In this document: piece after piece, positions 13,159 to 23,516 of the stretch
How the letters are laid out: each line of letters starts with the position of its first letter
Position numbering within the stretch: position 1 is the first letter of the stretch
NCBI GenBank assembly: GCA_000349905.1
Contig: KB722754.1
Span: 186,001 to 250,000 of the forward strand
Length of the DNA stretch: 64,000 nt
Source of the DNA: Volvariella volvacea V23
Taxonomy: Eukaryota; Basidiomycota; Agaricomycetes; Agaricales; Pluteaceae
Reading direction: 5' to 3'
Program-made: the position numbers and the translations under genes
The notes under the pieces: model-generated
What the model saw: the letters and a program-made list of their open reading frames with translations, nothing else
What the model was told of the DNA's origin: nothing
Databases searched by the model: none

Positions 13159-14771
13159 ATGTCTGATCCTCTCTTACACATTCGCGAAGCGTTCAACCTC
13201 TTCAAGGACCTCCTGTATCGGGACAAAGAAACGCTCCTACAGGAGGAATGCTATGAGGCCCTCGTTAAGATACATCCCTTGCTCGTGGGTTATTTACCGC
13301 GTTCGTTTGTTGGACAACCCCTCTCACACCGTATATTTCAGCAAAAGTACATGAGCTCTTGGGAAAATCCTTCCGACGAGCACGACTTTGCCTTGCGATT
13401 CCGTCGTCACGTTTGGAGTAGGTTTGTCGGCGCCCTCGGTCCGAAACGTCCCAAGGAATGGGACACTTGGCGACCAGCCAACTCTGATGGACAGTCTTGC
13501 ATACTTGATGTAACCCTCTCTTCGCAACACCTTGAACGATTGTACTAATTTTTGCTGCCAGTCAGATTGCCTCGATGACGGCATCACTCCACCTGAAGTG
13601 GTTGACGACTCTACCAACATTGAAGAGCTCGCTGAGGACAAATTACCGCCCTCTGTTAAGGTTTCGAAGGCAAATTTTCGCCCTTGTCAACTGGAATGTC
13701 ATGTCGCTGACTGCTTTTGGCTCTGAATTAGAGGTCTGGTATCAGGTCTTCCCCTAGGATTCAAAATTGGATCCCTGGTCCAGGGAGGGATTCACCACGA
13801 CTATCACGACTATCTAATCCTCGAGGCTCTCAGACACCTAAGCGGATGCGTCAAGAAAGCACAGCACCACGTACATCTTTTCACCTATCTATCCTCGCAA
13901 TTTATAAATACTAATGCTCGCTCTTGGCATTATTTAGGTGCAAATAAGAAACCTCGCTTGAACAATGACGTTGTCGAAGAAAGCCCTCAGTCTGAGCCCA
14001 CAATCACCTCAAACGAAACTTGTCCTGACTATGACTTGCCAAAGTCAACCAATAATAAGATCGTTGGGTACAACAAACCCCTATCCATTGGGCTAGTCTC
14101 GCCCCGCATAGATGCTAAAGAGCTATTGGAAACCTTTCGTAAAGTTAGTCAGTTAGTAAGTCACATATGCTCACACCCGTGTAGTCCAGTACGGCGGCTC
14201 ATCCAGTCATTACACATTCAAGCCAAAATTATCATGCCTGAACTGCATGAGGTTCTTCAACGATAGTTCCCCGGGCTCCAATAAGATAATTGAGTGCGAA
14301 TTCAGGGGCATTGACAAAAACTGCGGAGCATGCGAGCGGGAGAACAAAACGGGGTGCTGTTTTCGTCGTGATACACGTTCTCAGGTCATCGTCCTGAGAA
14401 CACCACGCGGTGCAGGGATGCCCGATGATAATGTTAACTGTGAGCACTCTCTACTAGCACGCGCTTTCCATGGTCTCTTAATTTCGTGTTTTTGAATAGA
14501 TCCATCTCGGTATGCTGAGGTGGTGTGGGGAAAGTTGGTCGATCAAACCGAGGAACACATGAAAATTCTAGCAAGCCTAGTGCCATATCTCGACAATTTC
14601 AAGAGCCTCGTAGACGACCTTCGGGCGCGTTACCCCAATGACATTGGGCTTGCTTGTTGCTTCGGGGACACTGTTCCAGAGGCGATTGAACTAACTTCGT
14701 TGACAATTACTCCCGAAAGGGGGCTCATTCCTCAGAGCACCAAAGATTCTTTGGAAGATGCGACATACTAA
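13159..14771 (+). CDS. Cysteine-cluster protein of unknown function
   Basis: Six exons can be chained with all phases matching: 13159-13509, 13562-13660, 13732-13870, 13938-14155, 14223-14439 and 14500-14771, giving 431 aa. The N-terminus (MSDPLLHIREAFNLFKDLLY) is followed by a basic, Ser/Pro-rich stretch with possible nuclear signals (QTPKRMRQES, ANKKPRLNN). A cysteine cluster at about residues 270-315 has CLNC, then Cys, then CGAC and a Cys pair (GCCFR). This recalls the variant zinc clusters seen in many uncharacterised agaricomycete proteins. The C-terminus (EEHMKILASLVPYLDNFKSL) looks helical. I do not recognise the gene. DNA or RNA binding is only a guess from the Cys cluster and basic region. 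Confidence 0.7.
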
Positions 14772-15647
14772 TGCACTCAATGAAGCCAGCTCCATCTGTG
14801 TGTGCTACATGCCATCAATCCAGGATGCCAAGTCCACGTTCCTGTCCTATACTTCCCTTCTTCATACGGTCCATATTTTGTATAACTCTTTGGTTGCCTC
14901 ATGTTTTGATACCTACCACCCCATCGCATGCATTGCAGAGTTTCACAGATCTCTGTAGTCCCTCAATGAGCTCTTTTTGTGCCCACACCGTAGGTAATTA
15001 CGGCGGGTTTGTGTAGGTATCCCTCTAACTCACCGGAAACTATTCAGTTGTGTTTGAGCCCTGCAGGATACCAATCTGTTCCGTAGCATAGCCGAAAGAT
15101 TTGTAGTGCTATTACGAAGCATAGGGAAGAGATAGGACCAGATGAGACGGGTGCTATCTTTTGCCAAGAGGTAGTGGTGACGGACGTCAACGGGCTTGAG
15201 TGCTTCGACGGAACAGGTTTTATAGGGTTGATGGGAGAGTACCAGGTTTAGGCCCACATCACCTGCTACATCTAGTCTCCTTGTAGCATTTTTTGGTAAC
15301 GCTGGCCAGCGAGCTCTGCGCTGCACATTCACTGAATTATTGGCATCCAATATCTGGCTCGTAGTTGGAGCATACCCAATACCCGCGATCGTTTCAATTT
15401 TGAATCCAATGTGTACCAGTGATACTGGATTCAGCGAACTTATGCTTATGTAGGATCTCATCAGATCGTAACCACCTGTACGTATAATATACGCTGACTG
15501 CAATTATATTAGCTGCCCCCTGTAAGCACGGTCAGGCTCGGGATAGCGGGTACTAAATATTTGAAATGCCCCACTGGCGTCCCACACCTATACTTAAAAC
15601 GTCCATGCGTGCGCGATGCAAGCACCCCCAACCCTCCGACAACAAAG
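14772..15647. other. Intergenic, no supported gene
   Basis: A minus-strand frame (15030-15503, 157 codons) begins at a non-ATG codon, has no splice partners and resembles no family. I see nothing else. Confidence 0.5.
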
Positions 15648-16932
15648 ATGAGCATCCATGTACCACCTGAAATTATAGCTTCCATCATAGACCACCTCGC
15701 GGATGACCGATCGACTCTGAAAGCCTGCAGTCTTGTCGCTCGCCCATTTGTTTATCCATCCCACAAACATTTCTTTCGCCATGTCGATATCACTCTCTTC
15801 CCCAAGTCATCGCTAGAAATCAACGAAAGGCTGTCCAAGATTTGTGCTGGCTCGGAGTACAATCTGTCCCGCGTTCGCTCCCTTTCCATGAAGTCCTTGA
15901 ATTGGACTCAGCATCAATCTGGTTATAATCGAAGACTCCTCATACGCGCCTTGCAATCGCTTGTCAATCTGAACGAAGTTTCGGTCATTTGTCTGCAACA
16001 CTGGCAGCCTTTCCTTACCGGCAACGAGACTGGAATCACTAATGCGGATATCCTGCGCGAGTGCTGTCGTCCCAGCATTACGAAGCTCTCGCTGAGCGGG
16101 AGCTATTATTATCCTGCCAACCATTTCGAGCTCTGCACATCACTCACCCACCTATCCCTCGAACATTGTGCTTTCTTGCCTCCGAGTCAAGGAGCGATCT
16201 CCGCCACACAAATTCTCCTCAAGTCTCTTCACCTAGGTCCTTTCTGGGAGCCTGTTGCGACAGGTTCCCTCCAGGGTCCAGGAATGCCTGCTACCGAGTT
16301 TCTCCAACAACCGTTCAGCCCTTGGAGCATCGAGCATCTCGAGGAGTTTTCGTTTCGTGCAGCCAATGACATGCAGTATGATGAGTTTACGAATTTCATG
16401 AGGTGTCTCCCGGTGTCCATAACTTCTTTTACCGCTGAACTACCCTATGCTTGTAAGCGATTTTTAATTTGCAGATCCCTTCGTACGTGTTACTCATGCA
16501 CTCGGTCGTCTAGTCCAAACACGCTCGACAGCCCAAGAAATCACAACCCTTATCGACATCTCGGCGTTTCCCAGATTATCCCATTTTGGACTCAAAGTTC
16601 AAGAGCACGAGCCTGAGAGGAATGGTTGCGTTCCATGGGCCACTGCTCAGCTAAGAAGTGTCCCTATCTCCAACTCACTCTCCAAACTTCATCTTGAATT
16701 CACATTTGATAGAAGATGCAATTTCATCCCTGATGGAGGTTGTGAATGGGATGAGTTGGACGACTGCCTAGCTGATAGTCGATTTGACAAGGTTGACGTT
16801 GTACATATCGAAATTAGGCTTTCTAAGTGGATCCAATATTCTAAGCGAGGGGTCGAGGAGTCAGTTATGAGAGCCCTTTCGCGGACTAAAAAGCACAAGG
16901 CTTTACATGTCGCTGTGGTTACTGTGGAATGA
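15648..16932 (+). CDS. F-box-like protein, type B copy 1 (intact)
   Basis: Two exons, 15648-16452 and 16514-16932, give 407 aa. The start MSIHVPPEII is chosen because the paralogues at 17572 and 44220 begin at the same place. The N-terminus (PPEIIASIIDHLADD, then LKACSLVARPFVYPSHKH) has the form of an agaricomycete F-box-like motif, which in known proteins docks to SKP1. The rest has leucine-rich stretches (SLTHLSLEHCAFLPP, LKSLHLGPFWEP) likely to form an LRR-like solenoid. The intron is phase 1 and splits a TGT codon after Pro-Tyr-Ala. The same intron position is found in both paralogues. A role in substrate choice by an SCF ubiquitin ligase is inferred; no substrate can be named. Confidence 0.8.
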
Positions 16933-17165
16933 TGTTTTATTAATACTTCTACAACACAAACTCGCTGTGACCTAATTGTAACACCCTTTTTAATTTTATT
17001 AGATACAGTATTTGAGAGAAAACAACCCAATAGCGAAGATGTAAGTAAATTAATGAGAAAAATCTTTGGGCGCTGGTGCACGCCACGCCCAGGTCAAAAA
17101 GCGTTTATGTGGTGTAAACACGTGCGTGCCACTCTCCGACAATCCGACGATCCGGCGATATCCAA

Positions 17166-17240
17166 ATGCCTCTTGATGTGATAGAATCTATCAACCACCT
17201 CGCGGATAATGAGCTAGCCTCGAAAGCTTGTAGCATCGTT
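17166..17240 (+). pseudogene. Relic of a type B F-box-like gene (N-terminal fragment)
   Basis: 25 codons (MPLDVIESINHLADNELASK, then ACSIV) align with the first residues of the type B genes on either side (HLADDRSTLKACSLVARPF). Homology then stops abruptly and a stop codon follows soon after. It lies between two tandem type B copies, so it is probably what remains of a third. Confidence 0.6.
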
Positions 17241-17571
17241 ATTGTTTATCTTGCATTTATATTTGACAAAGGATACAAGTTAGACGACTGCCAATGATTT
17301 GGCTACTTTTCATACTACACGAACTAGGAATATATTCAGCCACAAGCCGCAACGCAAACACAGTGGTCCAGGACAGGATGAATAAATGTGACATCCGCTC
17401 AGATGTTGTGAGCCGCTCTTGCGAACGCCAAGCCCTTATCGAGCACATGTCATATAGCCGCTCCGCTTGTTGGCTCTCAGCGCTCAATGCAGCGCCTATA
17501 AACCAGCGTCCATCTTAAAAGGGTGACCATAAGGAAACTCCCAGCGTGTTCCAACAATAGGCCAACTCCAG

Positions 17572-18853
17572 ATGTCCGACGGCGTTTACTTACCCCTCGA
17601 ACTGATAAAGCCTATCATCGATTGTCTCGCGAATCACCGCGCCTCGTTGAAGGCTTGCAGCTTGGTCGCTCGCTCCTTTGCCTATCCAGCTCACAAACAC
17701 CTATTCCACAGGATTACCATCACCATCGATGATCCTGCTCAAATTAACGAACGCCTCTTGAAGATCTCTACTGGCTCAGAATAACAGCTATCCCTCATCC
17801 AATCCCTCACCATCAACTTCACAGATCCTCGGTCTTCTTTTGATCGTGGACTTCTCATACGGGTGCTGAAATTATTTGTCAATATCACCGAGGTGGCTAT
17901 CGGGTCTCGACATGATGAGGAACCCCTATTCATCGAAAATGAGACCAGAATCACCATTGCGGACATCCTGACCGAGTTATGTCGTCCAAAGATTATAAGC
18001 CTCCGTCTCGACGATAATCATTATCTCCCCACCGACGAGTTCTACAACTGCACCTCCCTTACCCATCTATCCCTCGGGAACTGTGCTCTTCTACTTCCGA
18101 GGCCAGAGAGGACCTCTTCGAAACGCATCCCCCTCAAGTCTCTGCACTTGGGCCCGTTCTGGTGGCCGTCAACTCCAGGCCATGGCACGCTAGCTGCTTT
18201 ATTTTTACCACAATCATTCAGTCCTTGGAACATTAGTACCCTCGAAGAATTCTCATTTCTCGCGAAGCTGCAGATGCACTATGAGGAATTCGTGAGCTTT
18301 ATGAGGTACCTCCCAACGTCCATAACCTCCCTCACTGCTGAAATGCCTTACACATGTAAGTGCTTTTCTCAAATACTATCCGACAAGAACGGTGTCGATT
18401 CCCTCGATTCCTAGTTGAAATCGACTCAGAGGCCGAGGATGCAGCAACCCGACCACCTCCCTCGATCGATATTTCGATGTTGCCCAACTTGACTTGACTT
18501 TTTTCGGACTCATAGTCCGAGAAGATATGTCCGGGCAGAACGGCTACATCCCATGGATCACAACCCAACTACGTAAGATTCCCGCTGATAACGTGCTCTC
18601 CGAGCTTTTCCTTGCGTTCAAGTTGTTTGAAGAGGGAGAATTCGAACCGGATGACGGCCCTGAGTGGAACGCATTGGATGATTGCCTAGTGGATGGACGG
18701 TTCGATCAGGTTCGGACCGTCCATATTGAAGTTCAGGCTGGGATTTTGGCACGCTCTAATGAGTGGACTGAGCAAGTGGTGAAGAGGCTCCTTTCAAATA
18801 CGATGGAGTGTAAACCTCTATTCGTTACGAAATCAACCTTGCCAATTGAGTAG
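17572..18853 (+). pseudogene. F-box-like protein, type B copy 2, broken by a nonsense codon and a 5-bp duplication
   Basis: Aligns along its whole length with the type B genes at 15648 and 44220. The frame opens at MSDGVYLPLELIKPIIDCLA and meets TAA at 17782-17784, where a paralogue has Tyr (GSEYNLS against GSE*QLS). The same frame then continues with clear homology to PYT. The conserved phase-1 intron is 18356-18414. In exon 2 the frame runs FEIDSEAEDAATR to IDISMLPNLT, then hits TGA at 18495-18497. This stop is created by a perfect tandem duplication TTGAC TTGAC (18489-18498). Removing one unit restores IDISMLPNLTFFGLIVRED. It lies head-to-tail after copy 1 and ends 117 bp from the convergent P450. 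Confidence 0.85.
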
Positions 18854-18970
18854 TTTTTATGCTCTTGTATAACATACTCAAAAGAATAGATCAGACCCTG
18901 AATTATTGCAAATCAAGTGATGGATGGGATAGGACCATGCTTAACGATAAAATCATAATAGCCCCTTCAA

Positions 18971-21232
18971 TTATGCGTGGACGACACGTCGCAGCCTAAG
19001 CGGCATACCATCTGTGGGCTCTAATGCAAGCGACTTTGTTACCAACCCAACAACAACAGTCGATCTACTCACTCATAGTGATGGTTGCCTCTGGTTTAAT
19101 TGTTTGCCCTGGGTAGGCAGGCTCAAATTCAAAATTCGCGATTAAACAACTAAAGGATGTTAGGACACCTCGCCGATCGATAGCGTATTTCACTTACGCC
19201 AATACCGCCTTCATCTCGATGATTGACATGTTTCTTCCTATACAAGCATGCGGCCCGGTAATGAACGAAAACAAGGCGAACGTTGGGTCATACTCCTTTG
19301 GCAGCTCCAGCCACCTGCTTGGGCGGAATCTATTCAAAGTGATGCCGTTAGGCTTCTATATCATGCAGATAGTAAACTGACTCCTCCGCATCTTCGCCCC
19401 ATGTCGCCTTCCAAGTGTTGAGTGCACGGATCTAATGAAATTCATTAAAATGTGGGCGTGGTTCGCACTGGGCACGTACCGGAATGTAAATCATGGTCCC
19501 TTCTGGTACGAGCGTGTCTTGAATATGACCTGTCTTTGCTGCAACGCGGACAGCCACCGGGACGGGTGGTAACACTCGCAACCCTTCCATGCTATAAAGT
19601 AACCAAAGAAAGAAAGAACAATGAGGATGAATTAACCGACAAACTGGATTGCATACACGACGCAATTGAGCCATTTCAGATCCCTGAGAGTGCGGTAATC
19701 AAGGCTTGGGTTGACCGTTATCACAGATGTGACTTCTTCCCTCAACCTTCGTTGGCTCTGTGGATCATTCGCTAGTAACCAGAGGGCCTATATCGTCTAC
19801 CATAAATTAGGGATGTGAATCTAGTTACCTCAGACGTACCCAAGTCAGTCCACTTGCCGTAGTTTCATGACCGGCACCTAAAAACGTCAACTAGGGAACC
19901 ATTATAAAACGAACAAATGAGAGGACAGATTAAGCCGGTACTTACAACTTGATTCTTCATAGCCTCGTCGCTCATTGCATAATTGCTCTTATCATCTGCC
20001 AACTCCGCTCTTCTAGCACGAACAAGGATACTCATGAAATCACGTTTGGCTTCTGTATCAGAAGACAGCTCTATTGACTCTTTGACCTTTTCCTCAAGCA
20101 TCCGAGTTGAGATGACTCTAATAGTGTGCATCGACTCAATCAAAGGTGACACGGGGGCTGCACACAAGAAAGTTATTCAGTCGAGAGGTAGGAGATGGTG
20201 TAAGGCCGTACAGAGGAATTCGGCTTTCTCAAACCAATGTCTGTGGTTGTACGCCCACTCGGAGTTAAACAAGCGCGTCAACCCCGGAATGGACATGAGG
20301 AACATCGCCCTCCCAAGATTGACGCCCGACTGAAGGTCCTTCAGCCTTTCGTATGCTTCGGCGAGCTCGTTATGTGGGTTGCGGAGGGAATCGGTTTTGT
20401 ATCCAAAAGCTGTTTCGCAGATTATATCGAGCGTGGCCTTGCTCACTGTGTGGCACGAAGGTATGTGAGTATCGCGTGAGAAGTATGGTGTTCATAGCAA
20501 GGGACGTACACCAGTCGTACATGGGGAGTATCTTGGCACCAGTTTCGGTGCTGTCCAGCTCATTTCCCAGTATGTCAATGAGCCTGAACAATGAGACGTC
20601 AGACATCCCAATCCTCTTAGACAGTTCGTAGGTATCTACTCACTCATAGATAGGGCCGTACAACATGCCAGTCTCTGCAATCACTCGAATTAATATCTTC
20701 TGCCGTAATCAGCCTATCCACTTACGTGCAATTAGATGCGGTACTGAAAACGCAGGATTCATCGCCTTCCTCATCTGCCTATGTTCATCTCCCGTAACCG
20801 TCAACAATCCATAGCCCGTCACAAGCTCAAATAGGTTTCTCAAAAACCTAGGCTGCACTCTTATCAATCAGCATACTTATTCCCCTTCCCCACTCAGGCA
20901 GACAGACAAACGAAGCCACAGCCACAGCCACAGTCTTAACTCACCCGCGGATAATCCAGCCAATCCTTCACCAAAATCTGATGCAACGCCTCCGGCTTCA
21001 TAAACATCAGCCGTTCCCTGCCCACGGGACCAACCGTCCTGACCACGGGCCCATATTGCTTAGCCCACTCCCGCATGGGTATTCCACTTTCGCATTGGAT
21101 GATAGTCTCGAAATGGCTAAGTATCGGATCCGCGAGAGGCGGCCCCGGTACATTTCGTAGAGTGGAGAAGAAGCGTGGCTTGAGGACGAGTTGGTGTAAT
21201 ATCAAGTAAGCGGGTACAAGAGTTACTAGCAA
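18971..21232 (-). CDS. Cytochrome P450 monooxygenase (first exon unresolved)
   Basis: Haem-thiolate monooxygenase, probably ER-anchored. It has about 13 introns. Exons include 21232-20945 (ending VKDWLDYPR), 20852-20726 (GYGLLTVTGDEHRQMRKAMN), 20674-20644 and onward to the TAA at 18971-18973. Seen in order: proline hinge VPGPPLADP, the C-helix WxxxR region replaced by EHRQMRK, the I-helix GAGHETTASGLTW (AGxET motif), K-helix GLRVLPPVPVAVR, the FRPSRW segment, and haem loop FSFITGPHACIGR with the Cys ligand at about 19240. His replaces the Arg of the common FxxGxRxC pattern, as in many fungal P450s. All internal phases fit, so the gene looks intact. The very first exon with the membrane anchor probably lies at about 21280-21345, but I could not match its phase. 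The substrate is unknown. Confidence 0.9.
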
Positions 21233-22083
21233 TTCCAGTTATTTTTTTTACGAAATATGGAGGTATTTGCGGGGATGTTCACCTACGAGGACTCCATACA
21301 ACAACGAATGCGCGTGAAAATGGCCGATAACAGCTCCGTACATGGTGGTCAGGGTTGCGGTTGCGGGCTCGAACGCTCACTCTCGAATCGAACAAGCACA
21401 TTGATTCAGATCTATATAGTTGTCTATGCCGGATTGCCGGTGCTAGTGGCGAAGTATTGTGGAACTGCACCTGCTGTCAATGGGCTCGTGTTCTTTTCTC
21501 AGGTCACCCTAATAAACCGGCCTGAAATGGCATAGCTTTCGCTTTCAAGCTAGAAGACGCAGACTTGTGATTCTGTGGCAAGAATCTTGACACCCACACC
21601 TTAACGCGTGTTACAAGTTGAGTACTTGAATGGTGATTGGACGCATGGACACTAGCAGGTGTCGTACATGACGTAGTCTGAAGGAGAATCAGATTTTGCA
21701 TGGATGATGAATGTTGAGAAACTCGCTTATGAGACCACCGCATTAGATTAATAGGCATGGTCTTGATGTGTTCCCAATCCCAATCAATGAACTCAAGTCA
21801 ATACACGCGAGGGTGATTTCCATCAAGAAAGCAGCATTTATTCACCCCAATGCATAGCACAGCACAAAAACGCACTAGGAATCTATCCTATCAGTGTCCA
21901 TAATTCTAGTCCGACAGTTAAAAAACCAATGCTCGATGATTTACATTGCATGTAGATTAGCGCTCAGCTTCGTCAAATCCTTCTTCTCACAGCGACACGT
22001 TGGACAGAGATTATGAAAATCCCTCCATAATTGCTTGGTCTTCGACCCATTGATAAACCTAGAGATGACGCAAGAGGGGTCCG
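21233..22083. other. P450 5' region and spacer to the secreted-protein gene
   Basis: The first about 110 bp probably hold the missing first exon of the P450 (a minus-strand Met at about 21343 followed by a short open frame). The rest holds only short frames with no family resemblance. It also contains the 3' end of the minus-strand gene that follows. Confidence 0.4.
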
Positions 22084-23516
22084 TCAGTGAGCGCTTTCGA
22101 CAAGGGAAGCAGGGATTGCGACACGTACAATAGGGACAGCCTCGACACCGAGCCACCTGTAAAAAGCATCACGATCTCCAACATAATAGATCCTATCCTC
22201 AGATACGAGAATCTCAACGGTCGGCAGACCTGGAAACACGTTGGATAAGCATCCGCACATAGGAGAGAATCAAATGAGAAGAACCAACCTCCATCAGGAT
22301 TTATCCAATTCACAGTCAACTCGTTCGTTGATGGATTCATCAAGAACTTTAAGCAGAGTCATGGTTAGCACCACGATGACATTCAGCCCTAACTTAAATC
22401 GACAAGACGTACGATGGCCGTTTCTAGTGTAAATGCTTCGTCGTGCCAGTACTTTGGTCTATCATTGGCGCTTGCTGTTCAAGAAAGTTGAGGTTATCAA
22501 TGAGTGAAAACGACAAGCATGGATGGCTTACTGGAGTGCCGTGAATGTCGAGATAGGTGATAGCTAGAGAATGCATTGAATTGCCATGAACACTCAGAAC
22601 TATCGAGGTCATGACGATGAAACTACTCACTTCATTAGCTCAGGACCAAGTTTCTGACCGAACATCCCAGTCACAACGGCCAAGTGCAAGCCCGTGTCCT
22701 GGAATGAAGCAGACTTGACAGACATAAACGTGAGCACCCTAGAACTGCAGGGCTTGGAAAGATGGCTTACGAGCACCGTGATTTCGGCTGCTTCACCCTG
22801 TTGTACATACGCATAGACTGCAGCTTCTTGAGCAGTTGGAACGACCTTGTGCTCGCTCAGATACCCAAGCACAGGCCCGTCGACCGTGCCTTGCCGAATT
22901 GCGATATATCCCACGGAAAATCTAGGTATACGGGGGGATATAGTGGAAACAAGCGCCGGTCGAAATGACGCCGTTGATAACCAGCCGTTCGATGAGATGG
23001 TGAGATTCAGTGTGGCGCGCAAGGGATCAAGATCGAACGTACTGCTTCGGCACGGAAAAGGGTGCTAATCCATCATGAAAATGTGGAGAGAGGGAATAAG
23101 CCGATGTGGTAGGGAATCATAGCGATCTGATCCTACTCACCCATCGTTGTTCCTCCATTTTGACCATCATCGGACACCTCTTCACGACCATGGATTTGCT
23201 TATCCCGACCTTTCCTCTCCCTCTCCCTCCGCCTAAGAGCCCTGGGCTTCAGCGGGGGTAACCCCAACGATGCCCTCTGTGCATTCTTCAGTATCTCCGC
23301 AGTCGTATAAAGCGATACATATTCCGGATCGAGTTCAAGTTCCGGAAGAGCATTCAGGACCGACTCCAACAGGACAGCGTTGGTTCGATCGACATCTTGA
23401 ACTTGATGTGCGTGTTCATCTCCATTTGGCAACACGGCGAGCGAAAAACCGTACGAAAAGAGCGTAGATGTGAAAAGGAAGGACAAGAGAAACGAAAGGA
23501 ATGTCGACTGCTTCAT
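22084..23516 (-). CDS. Predicted secreted protein of unknown function
   Basis: The first exon (from 23516) starts MKQSTFLSFLLSFLFTSTLF, a clear hydrophobic signal peptide. It continues with NALPELELDPEYVSLYTTAE and NAQRASLGLPPLKPRALRRR, a run of basic residues that may be a processing site. Later exons carry YIAIRQGTVDGPVLGYLSE, DTGLHLAVVTGMFGQK, ETAI, FLMNPSTNELTVNWINPDG and VEILVSEDRIYYVGDRDAFY, ending at TGA 22084-22086. This order (NAxRxxxGLPPLxPR, GxVLGYL, NPxTNxLTxxWINxDG) is familiar from a large, uncharacterised family of secreted agaricomycete proteins. The junction between exons 1 and 2 (about 23130-23080) could not be resolved in phase. It may be a non-canonical splice, a missed exon or a lesion. 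Confidence 0.65.

Noticed and set aside
15030..15503. 157-codon minus-strand open frame
   Set aside because: It starts at a non-ATG codon directly after a TTGCAG, has no upstream exon in the available 140 bp and no family resemblance.
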